Origin: Bacteroidota bacterium
GTDB taxonomy: Bacteria; Bacteroidota; Bacteroidia; B-17B0; Aurantibacillaceae
Assembly: GCA_018267655.1 (NCBI GenBank)
Contig: JAFDYB010000034.1
Coordinates: forward strand, 62,001-126,000
Reading direction: 5' to 3'
DNA length: 64,000 nt
Shown: positions 36,914-45,259 of the stretch, piece by piece
Layout: each line of letters begins with the position of its first letter
How positions within the stretch are numbered: the stretch's first letter is position 1
Notes under the pieces: model-generated
The model's database searches: none
What the model was told of the DNA's origin: nothing
What the model saw: only the letters and a program-made list of their open reading frames with translations
Translations under genes and position numbers: made by a program

Positions 36914-37627
36914 ATGAATTCAAACCCCCAACACGAAAAAATTTTAAAGTTATTATCAGAAAAATCAAGCATGAAACAAGATGTGTTTGCTAATACAATT
37001 GCCGTGTTTAATGATTTTAAAGATGTTCTTAAAACAAATGCAGATGAATTATCCGGAAAAATTAATGCAGTTGATAAAAGAGTAAGCGTTAATTATAAAG
37101 ATTTAAATCAACAAAGCATGCAGTTAAAAGTAGCCGGCGACATGCTCGAATTTTATATGCACACTAATGTGTTTGATTTTGATAGTAGTCACTATATGTT
37201 TAAAACAGGTTATGTAAGAAACAACCCTTTAAATTCATATTGTGGAATTATTAACGTGTATAATTTTTTAGCTGACTCTTTTAAATACAATCGCTTAAAC
37301 GACTTAGGGTACTTAATTGCGCGGGTTTTTATAAACCGTGAAAAACATTTTTTCATAGAATCGCGAAGTGGATTAAATCAAAAGTATTTTAATTTTAGCG
37401 AAAGCCCAATTACAGGTGATGATATTAATAACATAGTTAACGAATTAATTGTGTTTGCAATTAGTTTTGATTTATACACTCCGCCTATTGATGCGGTGCG
37501 CTCGGTAACACTATCTGAAATTCAAGAAAAAGCCAACAGCAACGCATTACGTACCGGCAAGCGCTTAGGCTACTCTGGCTCATACAGTGGAGCAAACAAT
37601 AATTTTGACGATGATATAAATCTTTAA
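36914..37627 (+). CDS. Conserved hypothetical protein between proS and an lpxD-like gene
   Basis: 237 aa from ATG 36914 (MNSNPQHEKILK...); a longer frame overlapping proS is rejected. No signal peptide or membrane helix. The N-terminal 70 residues are helical and charged (MKQDVFANTIAVFNDFKDVLK), the centre is mixed alpha/beta (HVFD-like FDFDSSHYMFKTGYVRNN, FINREKHFFIESRSGLNQKYFNF), and the tail is polar (SGSYSGANNNFDDD). I do not recognise a domain; a cytoplasmic role is likely. It is 10 nt after proS and 5 nt before the lpxD-like gene. Confidence 0.65.
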   Translation: MNSNPQHEKILKLLSEKSSMKQDVFANTIAVFNDFKDVLKTNADELSGKINAVDKRVSVNYKDLNQQSMQLKVAGDMLEFYMHTNVFDFDSSHYMFKTGYVRNNPLNSYCGIINVYNFLADSFKYNRLNDLGYLIARVFINREKHFFIESRSGLNQKYFNFSESPITGDDINNIVNELIVFAISFDLYTPPIDAVRSVTLSEIQEKANSNALRTGKRLGYSGSYSGANNNFDDDINL

Positions 37628-37632
37628 GTTTT

Positions 37633-38565
37633 ATGCAAATTAACCCTATTCATTTAAAAGAACTGGCCGCACTAATTAATGCAAAATTTATTGGCAACGA
37701 GCATCACTTAATTACAGGGCTTAATGAAATACACCGCGTTAATACAGGCGATGTTGTTTTTGTTGATCACCCAAAATATTACAATAAAGCTTTAAACAGC
37801 GCTGCATCAACTATTATAATTAATAAAGAAGTAGAGTGCCCGCTTGGCAAGGCATTAATTATACACCCCGAACCTTTTACAGCATTTAATATTTTATGTG
37901 AACATTTTCTGCCAAAAAATTATTCGCTTATAGAAACATCTAACACAGCATTCATTGGCCATAATTTAATAAAAATGCCCGGCTGTTATATTGGCAATAA
38001 TGTAAGCATAGGTAATAATGTTACCTTACATCCAAATGTTGTTATTTATGATAATTGTGTAATTGGCAATAATGTGATTATACACGCAAACACAACAATT
38101 GGCAGTGATGCCTTTTACTTTAAGCGTCGTGAAAAAAATTACGAAGCATTATATACTTGCGGCGAAGTAGTAATTGAAGATGATGTTATAATAGGCGCTA
38201 ATTGCACTATTGATAGCGGTGTTACCTCTACCACAAAAATAGGAAGAGCTAGTGTTTTAGACAATCACATTCATATTGGGCATGATGTTGAGGTTGGCGA
38301 ACAGTGCTTAATGGCTGCCGGCGTTGCAATTGCCGGCGTATGTAAAATAGGCAACAAAGTTACTTTATGGGGGCAGGTTGGCATTAGTAGCAGTGTAATT
38401 ATAGGTGATGGGGCAACTGTTTTAGCAAAAAGTGGTGTTAATGAAAATATAAAAGCCGGCGAAACATATTTTGGCGCACCCGCAGGACCTGCAAAAGAAA
38501 AAATGCGCGAAATATTTGCAGTAAAACAACTTCCTAATTTAATTTCAAAATTATATACTGAGTAG
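37633..38565 (+). CDS. lpxD: LpxD-like UDP-3-O-acyl-glucosamine N-acyltransferase
   Basis: 310 aa: an N-terminal uridine-binding-like domain (residues 1-100; ISGLNEIHRV-type segment GLNEIHRVNTGDVVFVDHPKY) and a left-handed beta-helix of hexapeptide repeats (IGNNVSIGNNVTLHPNVVI...). The catalytic-His region is DNHIHIGHDVEVG, followed by QCLMAAGVAIAGVCKIG and SSVIIGDGA. LpxD adds the second 3-hydroxyacyl chain (N-linked) in lipid A synthesis. It is a little shorter than E. coli LpxD (341 aa), and Bacteroidota often carry two LpxD-like proteins, so it may be the second copy. Confidence 0.8.
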   Translation: MQINPIHLKELAALINAKFIGNEHHLITGLNEIHRVNTGDVVFVDHPKYYNKALNSAASTIIINKEVECPLGKALIIHPEPFTAFNILCEHFLPKNYSLIETSNTAFIGHNLIKMPGCYIGNNVSIGNNVTLHPNVVIYDNCVIGNNVIIHANTTIGSDAFYFKRREKNYEALYTCGEVVIEDDVIIGANCTIDSGVTSTTKIGRASVLDNHIHIGHDVEVGEQCLMAAGVAIAGVCKIGNKVTLWGQVGISSSVIIGDGATVLAKSGVNENIKAGETYFGAPAGPAKEKMREIFAVKQLPNLISKLYTE

Positions 38566-38679
38566 TTAATTTCCAGCAAAGGGAACAAGGTTTTATTTTC
38601 TTATTGAACGAGGATAGAAATTTGCAAGAAAGGCTTTTAAGGCAAATAGAACTATTAGGTTATAAGTTGGCGGCTATGC

Positions 38680-38832
38680 TCAGCTTTTAATTACAAGTTT
38701 ACTGTATGTCTCACCGTCTTCTTTTATTATATCATTATTAGCCGGGTCAAGAATTTTTTTGCCATCTACTGAAAAATAGTTGTTCCGTTTCAAACCAAAG
38801 TGTACTAATTTAGTTTGGAGAACTATGGGCAT
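38680..38832 (-). CDS. Possible 50-residue small protein or gene fragment
   Basis: An ATG-initiated frame of 50 codons encodes MPIVLQTKLVHFGLKRNNYF then SVDGKKILDPANNDIIKEDG and a final ETYSKLVIKS. The composition is protein-like (balanced charges, no low complexity), unlike the shadow frames nearby. The C-terminal part loosely recalls short 'NP-x-TGR-x-I ... G-x-TY-x-KL' motifs. It could be a true small gene or the end of a decayed one. No promoter box or homolog is identified by eye. Confidence 0.3.
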   Translation of the reverse strand: MPIVLQTKLVHFGLKRNNYFSVDGKKILDPANNDIIKEDGETYSKLVIKS

Positions 38833-39087
38833 TTTCTTAAATTTAACTAAGTAAAAAACAAAAAGAAAATGGAAATAAATTCAGTAAAAAAGACAGCACA
38901 AAGTTTAATAAAAGACATAAAACGAAAAACAAATCAGAAAATTAACTAATTTTAAAATCAAAGATGTTCCATAATTCTAACGTAAAAAGTACAGATTGGT
39001 TTGAAGACATACATATATAATAATTTTAATAAATAGGTATCGCCACAAACTGTTATAAAATTAAGATCTAATATAGAAAGGGTATTT

Positions 39088-39134
39088 GCAGGTTTTAGTC
39101 TGCCACTTGTAGCAAGTGTAAATAAAAAACCTGC
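39088..39134. repeat. Nested palindrome, REP-like or small structured RNA element
   Basis: An outer stem GCAGGTTTT (39088-39096) / AAAACCTGC (39126-39134) encloses an inner hairpin CACTTG (39104-39109) - TAG - CAAGTG (39113-39118). Both stems are perfect. This cloverleaf-like arm arrangement in a non-coding gap resembles REP-type or miniature mobile palindromes. It spans most of a spurious minus-strand frame. Confidence 0.45.
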
Positions 39135-39187
39135 TCCACTTTTCATATTAAAAAAATGAGTACTTTCAATTTTGAATTTATTATACT

Positions 39188-39679
39188 ATGAAATTTTTAT
39201 TTGTTATTTTTTCTGTTGCTTTATTTTTACCATCTAAAGCTCAACGTAAATTAAAAATGGAACTTGGCTTTACATATAAGCAACCTTATTGTGGAGCCGC
39301 AAAACCTACTGTGGAACAGCAGCTTGAAGCACAACGCGAGCGCCCTTTAGATAAACAAAAGTTTTATGTGTTTAAAGAAAATATTTGCGTGGATACTATT
39401 ATTACAAACGACTCGGGTTTGGTTAGAGTAAAGTATTTAACAGGAACCTATTTTTTATTTGAGCCATGGAAAGTTGAAAAGAAAACACCCGATGGATCGC
39501 CTATGACAGATTTTTTTAAAGCCTGTTTAGAAAAAGAATGGAAAAAACCAAACTATAAATTAACGGTAAATAATGAGGATTTTAAACTTGAGTATTATGA
39601 AATTAGCATTAGCCGTTGTTCAAATCAATTAGCCTGTTTAAAAGTTAGGCATTTGCCTAAATTAATTAAACGCAATTAA
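39188..39679 (+). CDS. Small secreted hypothetical protein
   Basis: 163 aa with a signal peptide (LFLPSKA-QRK). The mature protein has GFTYKQPYCGAAKPTVEQQLEAQ, then beta-rich blocks (KFYVFKENICVDTIITND, VRVKYLTGTYFLFEPWK) and ends basic. The strand pattern around 'GLVRVKYLTGTY' is like a carboxypeptidase-regulatory or transthyretin-like beta sandwich, but this is weak. Three or four cysteines could form disulfides. Function unknown. It is convergent with pafA, 3 nt apart. Confidence 0.65.
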   Translation: MKFLFVIFSVALFLPSKAQRKLKMELGFTYKQPYCGAAKPTVEQQLEAQRERPLDKQKFYVFKENICVDTIITNDSGLVRVKYLTGTYFLFEPWKVEKKTPDGSPMTDFFKACLEKEWKKPNYKLTVNNEDFKLEYYEISISRCSNQLACLKVRHLPKLIKRN

Positions 39680-39682
39680 TTA

Positions 39683-41335
39683 CTATTTTATGGCTTTATT
39701 TAAAGGCGAAGCCGTGCAGCCATTAGGCGCATTAATTTGAATAAGATTGCATATAGTTGGTGCAATTTGTGTAATGGTTGAATACGTTGTTGATTGCCCC
39801 TTTTTTATACCATTACCATATAAAATAATTGGTACGTGTGTGTCGTAGTTATATGCACTTCCGTGAGTTGCTCCTTTTTCCGGAAAACTCATCCAAGCTG
39901 GCTCGTACAAATAAACAATGCTTCCGCTTAATTTGTGGTGATAGCCATTTTGTAATAAATAACGATAATCTCTTTCTTGAAATCCTTGGTTTCGCATTAC
40001 TTTGCTAGGATATGCCTCTGCAATTCCTTTTTGTGTAATGATGAAGTCGCATAATTGTTGCTCAACTACGTCTTTATCTAATTTTAGCAAGGATAATTTA
40101 GTTTCGTTTAAAAACACTTGCTCATTACTTATATTTAAAAGTAGTGTAGAGTCGCCATAATTTTTAAAACAAAATGCTTTAATAGCGCTTTTAATTTGTT
40201 TATGTTTTATATTTCCGGCCGGAATTTTATTGTCTTGTAAATGTTTTGGTACATCAGCTCCACCATGATCGGCAGTGAGAAAAATAGTATAATTATCTTT
40301 TCCAACTTCTGTATCTAAAGTCAATAATAACTCCTCCAAATCTTTATCTAACCTTAAATATACATCTTCTGTTTCAACGGCTCTTGGCCCATACGAGTGC
40401 GCAATATAATCGGTGCTCGAAAAGCTAAGGCAAAGCAAATCGCAAACATTATCTTTGCCTAATTTTTCATTATTTAAAAGTGCTATTGCTAAATCTTTTG
40501 TAAAACTATTTCCAAAAGGTGTTGAACAAATTATGCCAAAGTTTTTTGTTTCGATAAACTTATTATATGTATATGGAAACACTGGTTTATTTTTTTTACT
40601 AGGTGTACCTTCATAAGAATTATCATCAGGTAATGAATTAGTGTAGGTTTCAATAGGATATAAAGTATTCCACTCTTTTTTTAAATAAGCGCTTGCGTAG
40701 TCTTTATTATTAAACTCCACTAGCCACTGCGGTAATTCGTTTAAATACCAAGTGCTTGAAATAAATTTTCCGGTAGCTTCATCTAACCAAAAAGCTGCGT
40801 CAGCAGCATGCCCTGCAGGCAATATTGAACTACGGTCTTTTAATGCAACACCAAACACCTTAGCTTTTCCATTACTGGAAATTTTAAGTTCGTCACCAAT
40901 AGTTGTACACAACTGATTGTGCGGTGACATTTGGCCCGTTTTCCCAAACCCACCTACCGATTGAACAAGCGTATCGCCTGTGCAATATTGCTCGGTAAAG
41001 TTTTGTTTTACAAACCATTCGTTTCCAATAATGCCATGTGTACGAGGGGTACTGCCTGTATAAATACTGCAATGTCCGGGTCCTGTATATGTGGGCGTAT
41101 AATTATAGTGCACATTTTTAAAATAAAATCCAGTATTTATTAATCGTTTAAAGCCTCCATTTCCATACCTGTTCCAAAAACGGTATATATAGTCGTTTCG
41201 CATCTGATCAACCACAATTCCTACAATTAACTTTGGTGTAGAATTTTTCGTGCCTTCTATTTTTTTTTGTTTTTGCGAATAAGCATTTAAAACGACACAA
41301 AGGCTTAATAAAGCATACAGCGATTTTGTTTTCAT
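39683..41335 (-). CDS. pafA: PafA-type secreted alkaline phosphatase
   Basis: 550 aa with a signal peptide (VVLNAYS-QKQ). Alkaline phosphatase superfamily: first metal Asp43 (GIVVDQMR), nucleophile Thr84 in YTGPGH, then STDYIAH and TADHGGADVP metal motifs. Residues that make Elizabethkingia PafA a monoesterase are conserved at nearly constant offset: Asn105 (GNEW; PafA N100) and Lys166/Arg168 (LKDRS; PafA K162/R164). It should release phosphate from organic phosphate esters in the periplasm or outside the cell. Unlike PhoA-type enzymes, PafA is reported to be active without phosphate starvation. Confidence 0.9.
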   Translation of the reverse strand: MKTKSLYALLSLCVVLNAYSQKQKKIEGTKNSTPKLIVGIVVDQMRNDYIYRFWNRYGNGGFKRLINTGFYFKNVHYNYTPTYTGPGHCSIYTGSTPRTHGIIGNEWFVKQNFTEQYCTGDTLVQSVGGFGKTGQMSPHNQLCTTIGDELKISSNGKAKVFGVALKDRSSILPAGHAADAAFWLDEATGKFISSTWYLNELPQWLVEFNNKDYASAYLKKEWNTLYPIETYTNSLPDDNSYEGTPSKKNKPVFPYTYNKFIETKNFGIICSTPFGNSFTKDLAIALLNNEKLGKDNVCDLLCLSFSSTDYIAHSYGPRAVETEDVYLRLDKDLEELLLTLDTEVGKDNYTIFLTADHGGADVPKHLQDNKIPAGNIKHKQIKSAIKAFCFKNYGDSTLLLNISNEQVFLNETKLSLLKLDKDVVEQQLCDFIITQKGIAEAYPSKVMRNQGFQERDYRYLLQNGYHHKLSGSIVYLYEPAWMSFPEKGATHGSAYNYDTHVPIILYGNGIKKGQSTTYSTITQIAPTICNLIQINAPNGCTASPLNKAIK

Positions 41336-41497
41336 AATTATAAAGCTATTTTATTATATGGAATACACGCACCTAAGATTTAGCATATAGGTTTATTATA
41401 AACATTTTGTATTAACAAGCACGAATTTAAAAACAAAAACGGAAGTCTTTTAATTTATTCATTAAATGTTTTTTAGTAAATAAACACATCGTAATTT

Positions 41498-41528
41498 TTT
41501 GGTATTTAACTAAGTTGTTTTACATTTG
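41498..41528 (+). promoter_or_regulatory. Full Bacteroidota promoter (-33 TTTG, N19, -7 TACATTTG)
   Basis: TTTG at 41498-41501, 19 nt, then TACATTTG at 41521-41528: exact matches to both consensus boxes at the ideal spacing. It drives the ureohydrolase gene with ATG at 41540, implying a leader of only a few nucleotides. Confidence 0.75.
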
Positions 41529-41539
41529 ATTTCATCAAC

Positions 41540-42568
41540 ATGATAAATTATTACAGTAAAGAAACAATACAATCGTTAATCCGTAAACGCGAAGGAGAGA
41601 TTAAATTAGGAGAAGTGATTGTAAAAAACACAATTTCAACGATTGAAGAATTAAGGGCAAGTCAAATTGTATTTGTAATTATTGGAATTGCAGAAGATAT
41701 TGGTGTAAGAGCAAATTATGGCCGTGCAGGCGCAGCCACAGCTTTTAAGCCTGCGCTTGAAAGTTTTTTAAATCAACAACATAACGATTTTTTAGATGCT
41801 AGTAAAATTTGTGTGTTGGGAGAGGTTAACACAAGTGATTTAATGGATGAAGCATTGCATCTTCATCAGAAAAAAAGCAGTGACATTCAAAAATTACGCA
41901 ATCTAACTGAAATTATTGATGCTCGTGTGAGCGATGTGATACAAAAAATAGTATCACTAAATAAAATTCCAATTATTATTGGCGGTGGACATAACAACGC
42001 TTACGGCAATATTAAAGGCGCATCAATTGCACTCGATCAAAAAATAAATGTTATTAATTGCGACCCTCACCTAGATTTTCGAGCCCTCGAAGGGCGACAT
42101 AGCGGCAATGGCTTTAGTTATGCTTTTTATCAAAATTATTTAAATAATTATTCTGTTTTCTGCCTGCATGAACAGCATAATAATCAAGCCTCGCTAAACG
42201 AATTTAAATTAAATTCGAACAAACTTTTTTACTGTACCTATGAAGATGTTTTTATAAAAGAAGTCATTAGTTTTAATGCTGCTTTACAACGTAGCATTAA
42301 CTTTGTAAACACCACTACATGCGGCATAGAAATTGATTTAGATGCTATTACCAATGTTCCGAGCAGTGCAAAAACCAGTAGCGGAATTTCGCCAATACAA
42401 GCCCGTCAATACATTTATAAGAGTGCGCTTCAATTACAGGTTGCGTATTTACATATTGCCGAAGGCGCGCCTGTGCTATCACACATTAAAGCTGACAATA
42501 AAACCGGAAAGCTTATTTCATATTTAATAAGTGATTTTATTAAGGCTGTATTATCTAAAACACAATAG
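41540..42568 (+). CDS. Ureohydrolase (arginase/formimidoylglutamase-like)
   Basis: 342 aa, arginase-fold metallohydrolase. Binuclear Mn site motifs are GGGHNNAYG, NCDPHLDFR (D-x-H-x-D) and the last pair in EIDLDAI; the region after it reads TNVPSSAKTSSGISPIQA, as in formimidoylglutamases of Bacteroidota. The N-terminal block (VVFVIIGIAEDIGVRANYGRAGAA) also fits. The likely reaction is N-formimidoyl-L-glutamate to glutamate plus formamide (histidine breakdown), but other hut genes are absent from the window, so agmatinase or a related activity remains possible. A consensus promoter lies just upstream, and the SLC13 gene follows by 2 nt. Confidence 0.82.
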   Translation: MINYYSKETIQSLIRKREGEIKLGEVIVKNTISTIEELRASQIVFVIIGIAEDIGVRANYGRAGAATAFKPALESFLNQQHNDFLDASKICVLGEVNTSDLMDEALHLHQKKSSDIQKLRNLTEIIDARVSDVIQKIVSLNKIPIIIGGGHNNAYGNIKGASIALDQKINVINCDPHLDFRALEGRHSGNGFSYAFYQNYLNNYSVFCLHEQHNNQASLNEFKLNSNKLFYCTYEDVFIKEVISFNAALQRSINFVNTTTCGIEIDLDAITNVPSSAKTSSGISPIQARQYIYKSALQLQVAYLHIAEGAPVLSHIKADNKTGKLISYLISDFIKAVLSKTQ

Positions 42569-42570
42569 CC

Positions 42571-44028
42571 ATGCATTTAGGAAAGCGATATTTTTTTATT
42601 ATACTTGGTCCACTTGCTGCAATGCTATTCTGGTTTGTTTTTAATCTTGATTTTTCAAACCCTAAAGTAAGTCAAATGGCCGGTATTGCTTTTTGGATGG
42701 CAATATGGTGGTTTAGTGAAGTTGTGAGCTTAGCTGTAACAGCGCTTATTCCTGTGTTTATAATTCCGATTTTGGGAATAAGTGATGTAAAAAGTGTGGC
42801 ACAACAATATTCCGATAGCATTATTTTTTTATTTATTGGTGGGTTTATGATTGCGTTTGCTATTGAAAAATGGAATTTACATAAACGCATAGCACTAAAA
42901 ATACTTTCGCTAGTTGGCAAAAGCCCTTCAACTATTTTATTTGGCGTAATGTTAAGTACTTATTTAATTAGTAATTGGATAAGTAATACAGCAACAACAA
43001 TGATGTTATTTAGTGCCGTGTTTGCGCTTATTCATGAAACTAAAAACTACATTTTTAAAAACGAGCAAAAATTTGCAGCCGCAATTTTATTAGGGCTGGC
43101 ATTTGCTGCAACAATTGGCGGAATGGCAACCCCTGTTGGAACGCCGCCCAACATGTATTTTTTTAAAGCATACAAACAAGCCTACCCCTTAAATAATGAT
43201 TTAAATTTTTTTACATGGAGTAAAATAGGATACCCTGTTTCAATTCTATTTTTAACAATTACTTTTTTTACGCTTAATACTTATTTTTTACGAAACAAAG
43301 TTGTATTAACAATTAATCGCGCCTATTTTAAAGAACAATATAAAACTTTAGGAAAATTTACTTATGAAGAAAAATGGGTGTTTTTAATTTTTTTATTAAG
43401 TATTTTGCTTTGGTTTACTCGCGCTGATATAGAGTTTGAAAGTTTCACATTTAAAGGTTGGCAACATTTATTTAAAGTTCCAAAATATATTGACGATTCG
43501 TTTGTTGCGCTTTTAGCCGCTTTGCTTTTATTCTTAATCCCTTCAAAAACCAATAAACACGAGGCTTTATTAATTTGGAACGATGCAAAAAAATTACGCT
43601 ACGATATAATTTTAATGTTTGGCAGTGGCTTTGCACTGGCCTATGGTTTCGAAATATCGGGATTGAGTAAATGGATGGCAGGCTCATTAACTGTTTTAAA
43701 AGGCTTAAACCCAATAATTATTATTTTTGGTATTTGTATAATTGTAACATTAATAAGTGAGTTTGCATCAAATATTGCAAGTATTCAATTAGCAATTCCG
43801 GTAATGATAGCCTTGCAAGCAAATTTAAACATACATCCTTTAGTACTAATGATTCCGGCTACATTTGCCTCATCGCTTGGTTTTATGTTGCCCGTAGCAA
43901 CGGCTGCTAACACTATTGTTTTTGGAACAAAAATGATTCACATTAAAGATATGTTTAAAGTTGGCTTTATACTTGACTTAGCAGGAATAATTATTATTAC
44001 TTTTATGTGTTATTTATTTTTAATGTAA
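42571..44028 (+). CDS. SLC13/DASS-family Na+-coupled anion transporter
   Basis: 485 aa, about 11-12 membrane segments. The two inverted-repeat SNT-type motifs are visible: [10 protein letters not shown] and [15 protein letters not shown], with [12 protein letters not shown] between them, typical of the divalent anion:Na+ symporters (dicarboxylate, citrate, sulfate). The specific substrate is not evident. It starts 2 nt after the ureohydrolase and its stop overlaps the lolD start (TAATG). Confidence 0.9.
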   Translation: MHLGKRYFFIILGPLAAMLFWFVFNLDFSNPKVSQMAGIAFWMAIWWFSEVVSLAVTALIPVFIIPILGISDVKSVAQQYSDSIIFLFIGGFMIAFAIEKWNLHKRIALKILSLVGKSPSTILFGVMLSTYLISNWISNTATTMMLFSAVFALIHETKNYIFKNEQKFAAAILLGLAFAATIGGMATPVGTPPNMYFFKAYKQAYPLNNDLNFFTWSKIGYPVSILFLTITFFTLNTYFLRNKVVLTINRAYFKEQYKTLGKFTYEEKWVFLIFLLSILLWFTRADIEFESFTFKGWQHLFKVPKYIDDSFVALLAALLLFLIPSKTNKHEALLIWNDAKKLRYDIILMFGSGFALAYGFEISGLSKWMAGSLTVLKGLNPIIIIFGICIIVTLISEFASNIASIQLAIPVMIALQANLNIHPLVLMIPATFASSLGFMLPVATAANTIVFGTKMIHIKDMFKVGFILDLAGIIIITFMCYLFLM

Positions 44029-44678
44029 TGATAATAGGGAAAAACATACACAAGTCCTACTCAGATTTAGAGATTTTAAAAGGAGTAGATATCGAAATTA
44101 AAGAAGGAGAAGTAGTTAGTATTGTTGGTTCTTCGGGGGCAGGTAAAACAACCTTGCTAACCATTCTTGGAACACTTGATAGGCCAAATAAAGGCGAACT
44201 TAGTATAAACAACGAAAATGTTTTTTTGTTAAGCGACAAAAAACTTGCAGCGTTTAGAAATAAAAACATAGGTTTTGTTTTTCAATTTCATCAATTGTTG
44301 CCCGAGTTCACAGCCATCGAAAATATTACTATACCCGCACTAATTGCAAAGCAATCTAAAAAACAAAGTGAAAAGCGCGCCGAAGAATTATTAGAGCTTT
44401 TAAATTTAAAAAATCGCTCACATCACAAACCTTCTGAACTAAGTGGTGGTGAACAACAGCGTATAGCAGTAGCTCGCGCGCTTATTAATAATCCTAAAGT
44501 TATTTTTGCAGATGAGCCAAGCGGGAATTTAGACAGTGAAAACGCAAATGAATTGCATAAATTATTTTTTACGCTTCGAGATACGCTAAAACAAACGTTT
44601 GTTATCGTAACACACAATAATGAATTAGCTCAAATGGCCGATAGGAGTTTAAAAATGAAAGATGGCTTAATGGCTTAA
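44028..44678 (+). CDS. lolD: LolD-type lipoprotein-releasing ABC ATPase
   Basis: 216 aa from the ATG at 44028 that overlaps the previous stop; an upstream in-frame start at 44007 lies inside the SLC13 gene and is not used. Walker A is GSSGAGKTT, the signature is LSGGEQQR and Walker B is [12 protein letters not shown]. With LolC/LolE it extracts lipoproteins from the inner membrane for LolA, also encoded in this window. MacB-like ATPases are similar, so the assignment is probable, not certain. The end overlaps the convergent next gene by 4 nt. Confidence 0.85.
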   Translation: MIIGKNIHKSYSDLEILKGVDIEIKEGEVVSIVGSSGAGKTTLLTILGTLDRPNKGELSINNENVFLLSDKKLAAFRNKNIGFVFQFHQLLPEFTAIENITIPALIAKQSKKQSEKRAEELLELLNLKNRSHHKPSELSGGEQQRIAVARALINNPKVIFADEPSGNLDSENANELHKLFFTLRDTLKQTFVIVTHNNELAQMADRSLKMKDGLMA

Positions 44679-45208
44679 ACTTTTGACAACTCTTTTATTA
44701 CAGATTTTACTTCGTTTTCGGATAATTGTAAGCCAAAACGAACAATTTTTGATTGATAATTAAATTGAATGGTTTCGCCACCTTTAACCCAAAAGCTTTG
44801 TCCGTATTGATACGCAAAACTTTTAGTATCGTGTTCAATTGGTTTTAAATTTTCGATTAAATTTAATTCAAATTCGTAAATTTTCCCCTTACCATTAATT
44901 TCACGCTTATAGTGTAATATTCCGCCACTTACCCAAATTTTTTCTTTTCCCCACTTTCGCCAAGCGTATGCTTTTCCAATTTTAAATTCATAATAGGCCC
45001 AAAACGATAAATAAATAATAATAAATGCTTTTACATTTTGATCGCTAATGGTATGATAGTTTGCTAAAACAAAAAAACCACATACCGTCCAAGCCAAGAG
45101 CCAAAGAAAAAGAAGCGTTGTTTTCTTTTTTTCTTTTGTTGCCAGAATTACCATGCTTAAAACCTCGTCTTTTTTTAAAACGCTAATTCTTTCGCCAATT
45201 ATCTTCAT
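44675..45208 (-). CDS. Two-helix membrane protein, unknown function
   Basis: 177 aa. After a short N-terminal segment ([21 protein letters not shown]), two close membrane helices (about 30-48 and 60-78; [38 protein letters not shown]) precede a soluble beta-rich domain ([42 protein letters not shown]), like bacterial PH-type membrane proteins. No function can be assigned. It converges on lolD with a 4-nt overlap and is divergent from the permease gene. Confidence 0.65.
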   Translation of the reverse strand: MKIIGERISVLKKDEVLSMVILATKEKKKTTLLFLWLLAWTVCGFFVLANYHTISDQNVKAFIIIYLSFWAYYEFKIGKAYAWRKWGKEKIWVSGGILHYKREINGKGKIYEFELNLIENLKPIEHDTKSFAYQYGQSFWVKGGETIQFNYQSKIVRFGLQLSENEVKSVIKELSKV

Positions 45209-45259
45209 AAATTAAACCAGCAAATTTACTATCTTTAACTCATTCAAACTAAAAATAAC

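Larger units (their letters stand above)
38566..39187. other. 622-bp gene-poor region with small ORFs and a palindromic element
   Basis: No long gene. It holds a 50-codon minus-strand ORF (38680-38832), a 26-codon plus-strand ORF (38869-38949, Lys-rich), and a nested hairpin (39088-39134). The base composition is not obviously foreign. It looks like decayed sequence between the lpxD-like gene and the next secreted-protein gene. Confidence 0.5.

Noticed and set aside
38958-39146. 62-codon minus-strand frame
   Set aside because: It overlies the nested palindrome and shows no domain; likely a chance frame.
44007-44030. Upstream start for lolD
   Set aside because: It lies within the SLC13 gene; the ATG overlapping the stop (TAATG) gives a normal LolD N-terminus.
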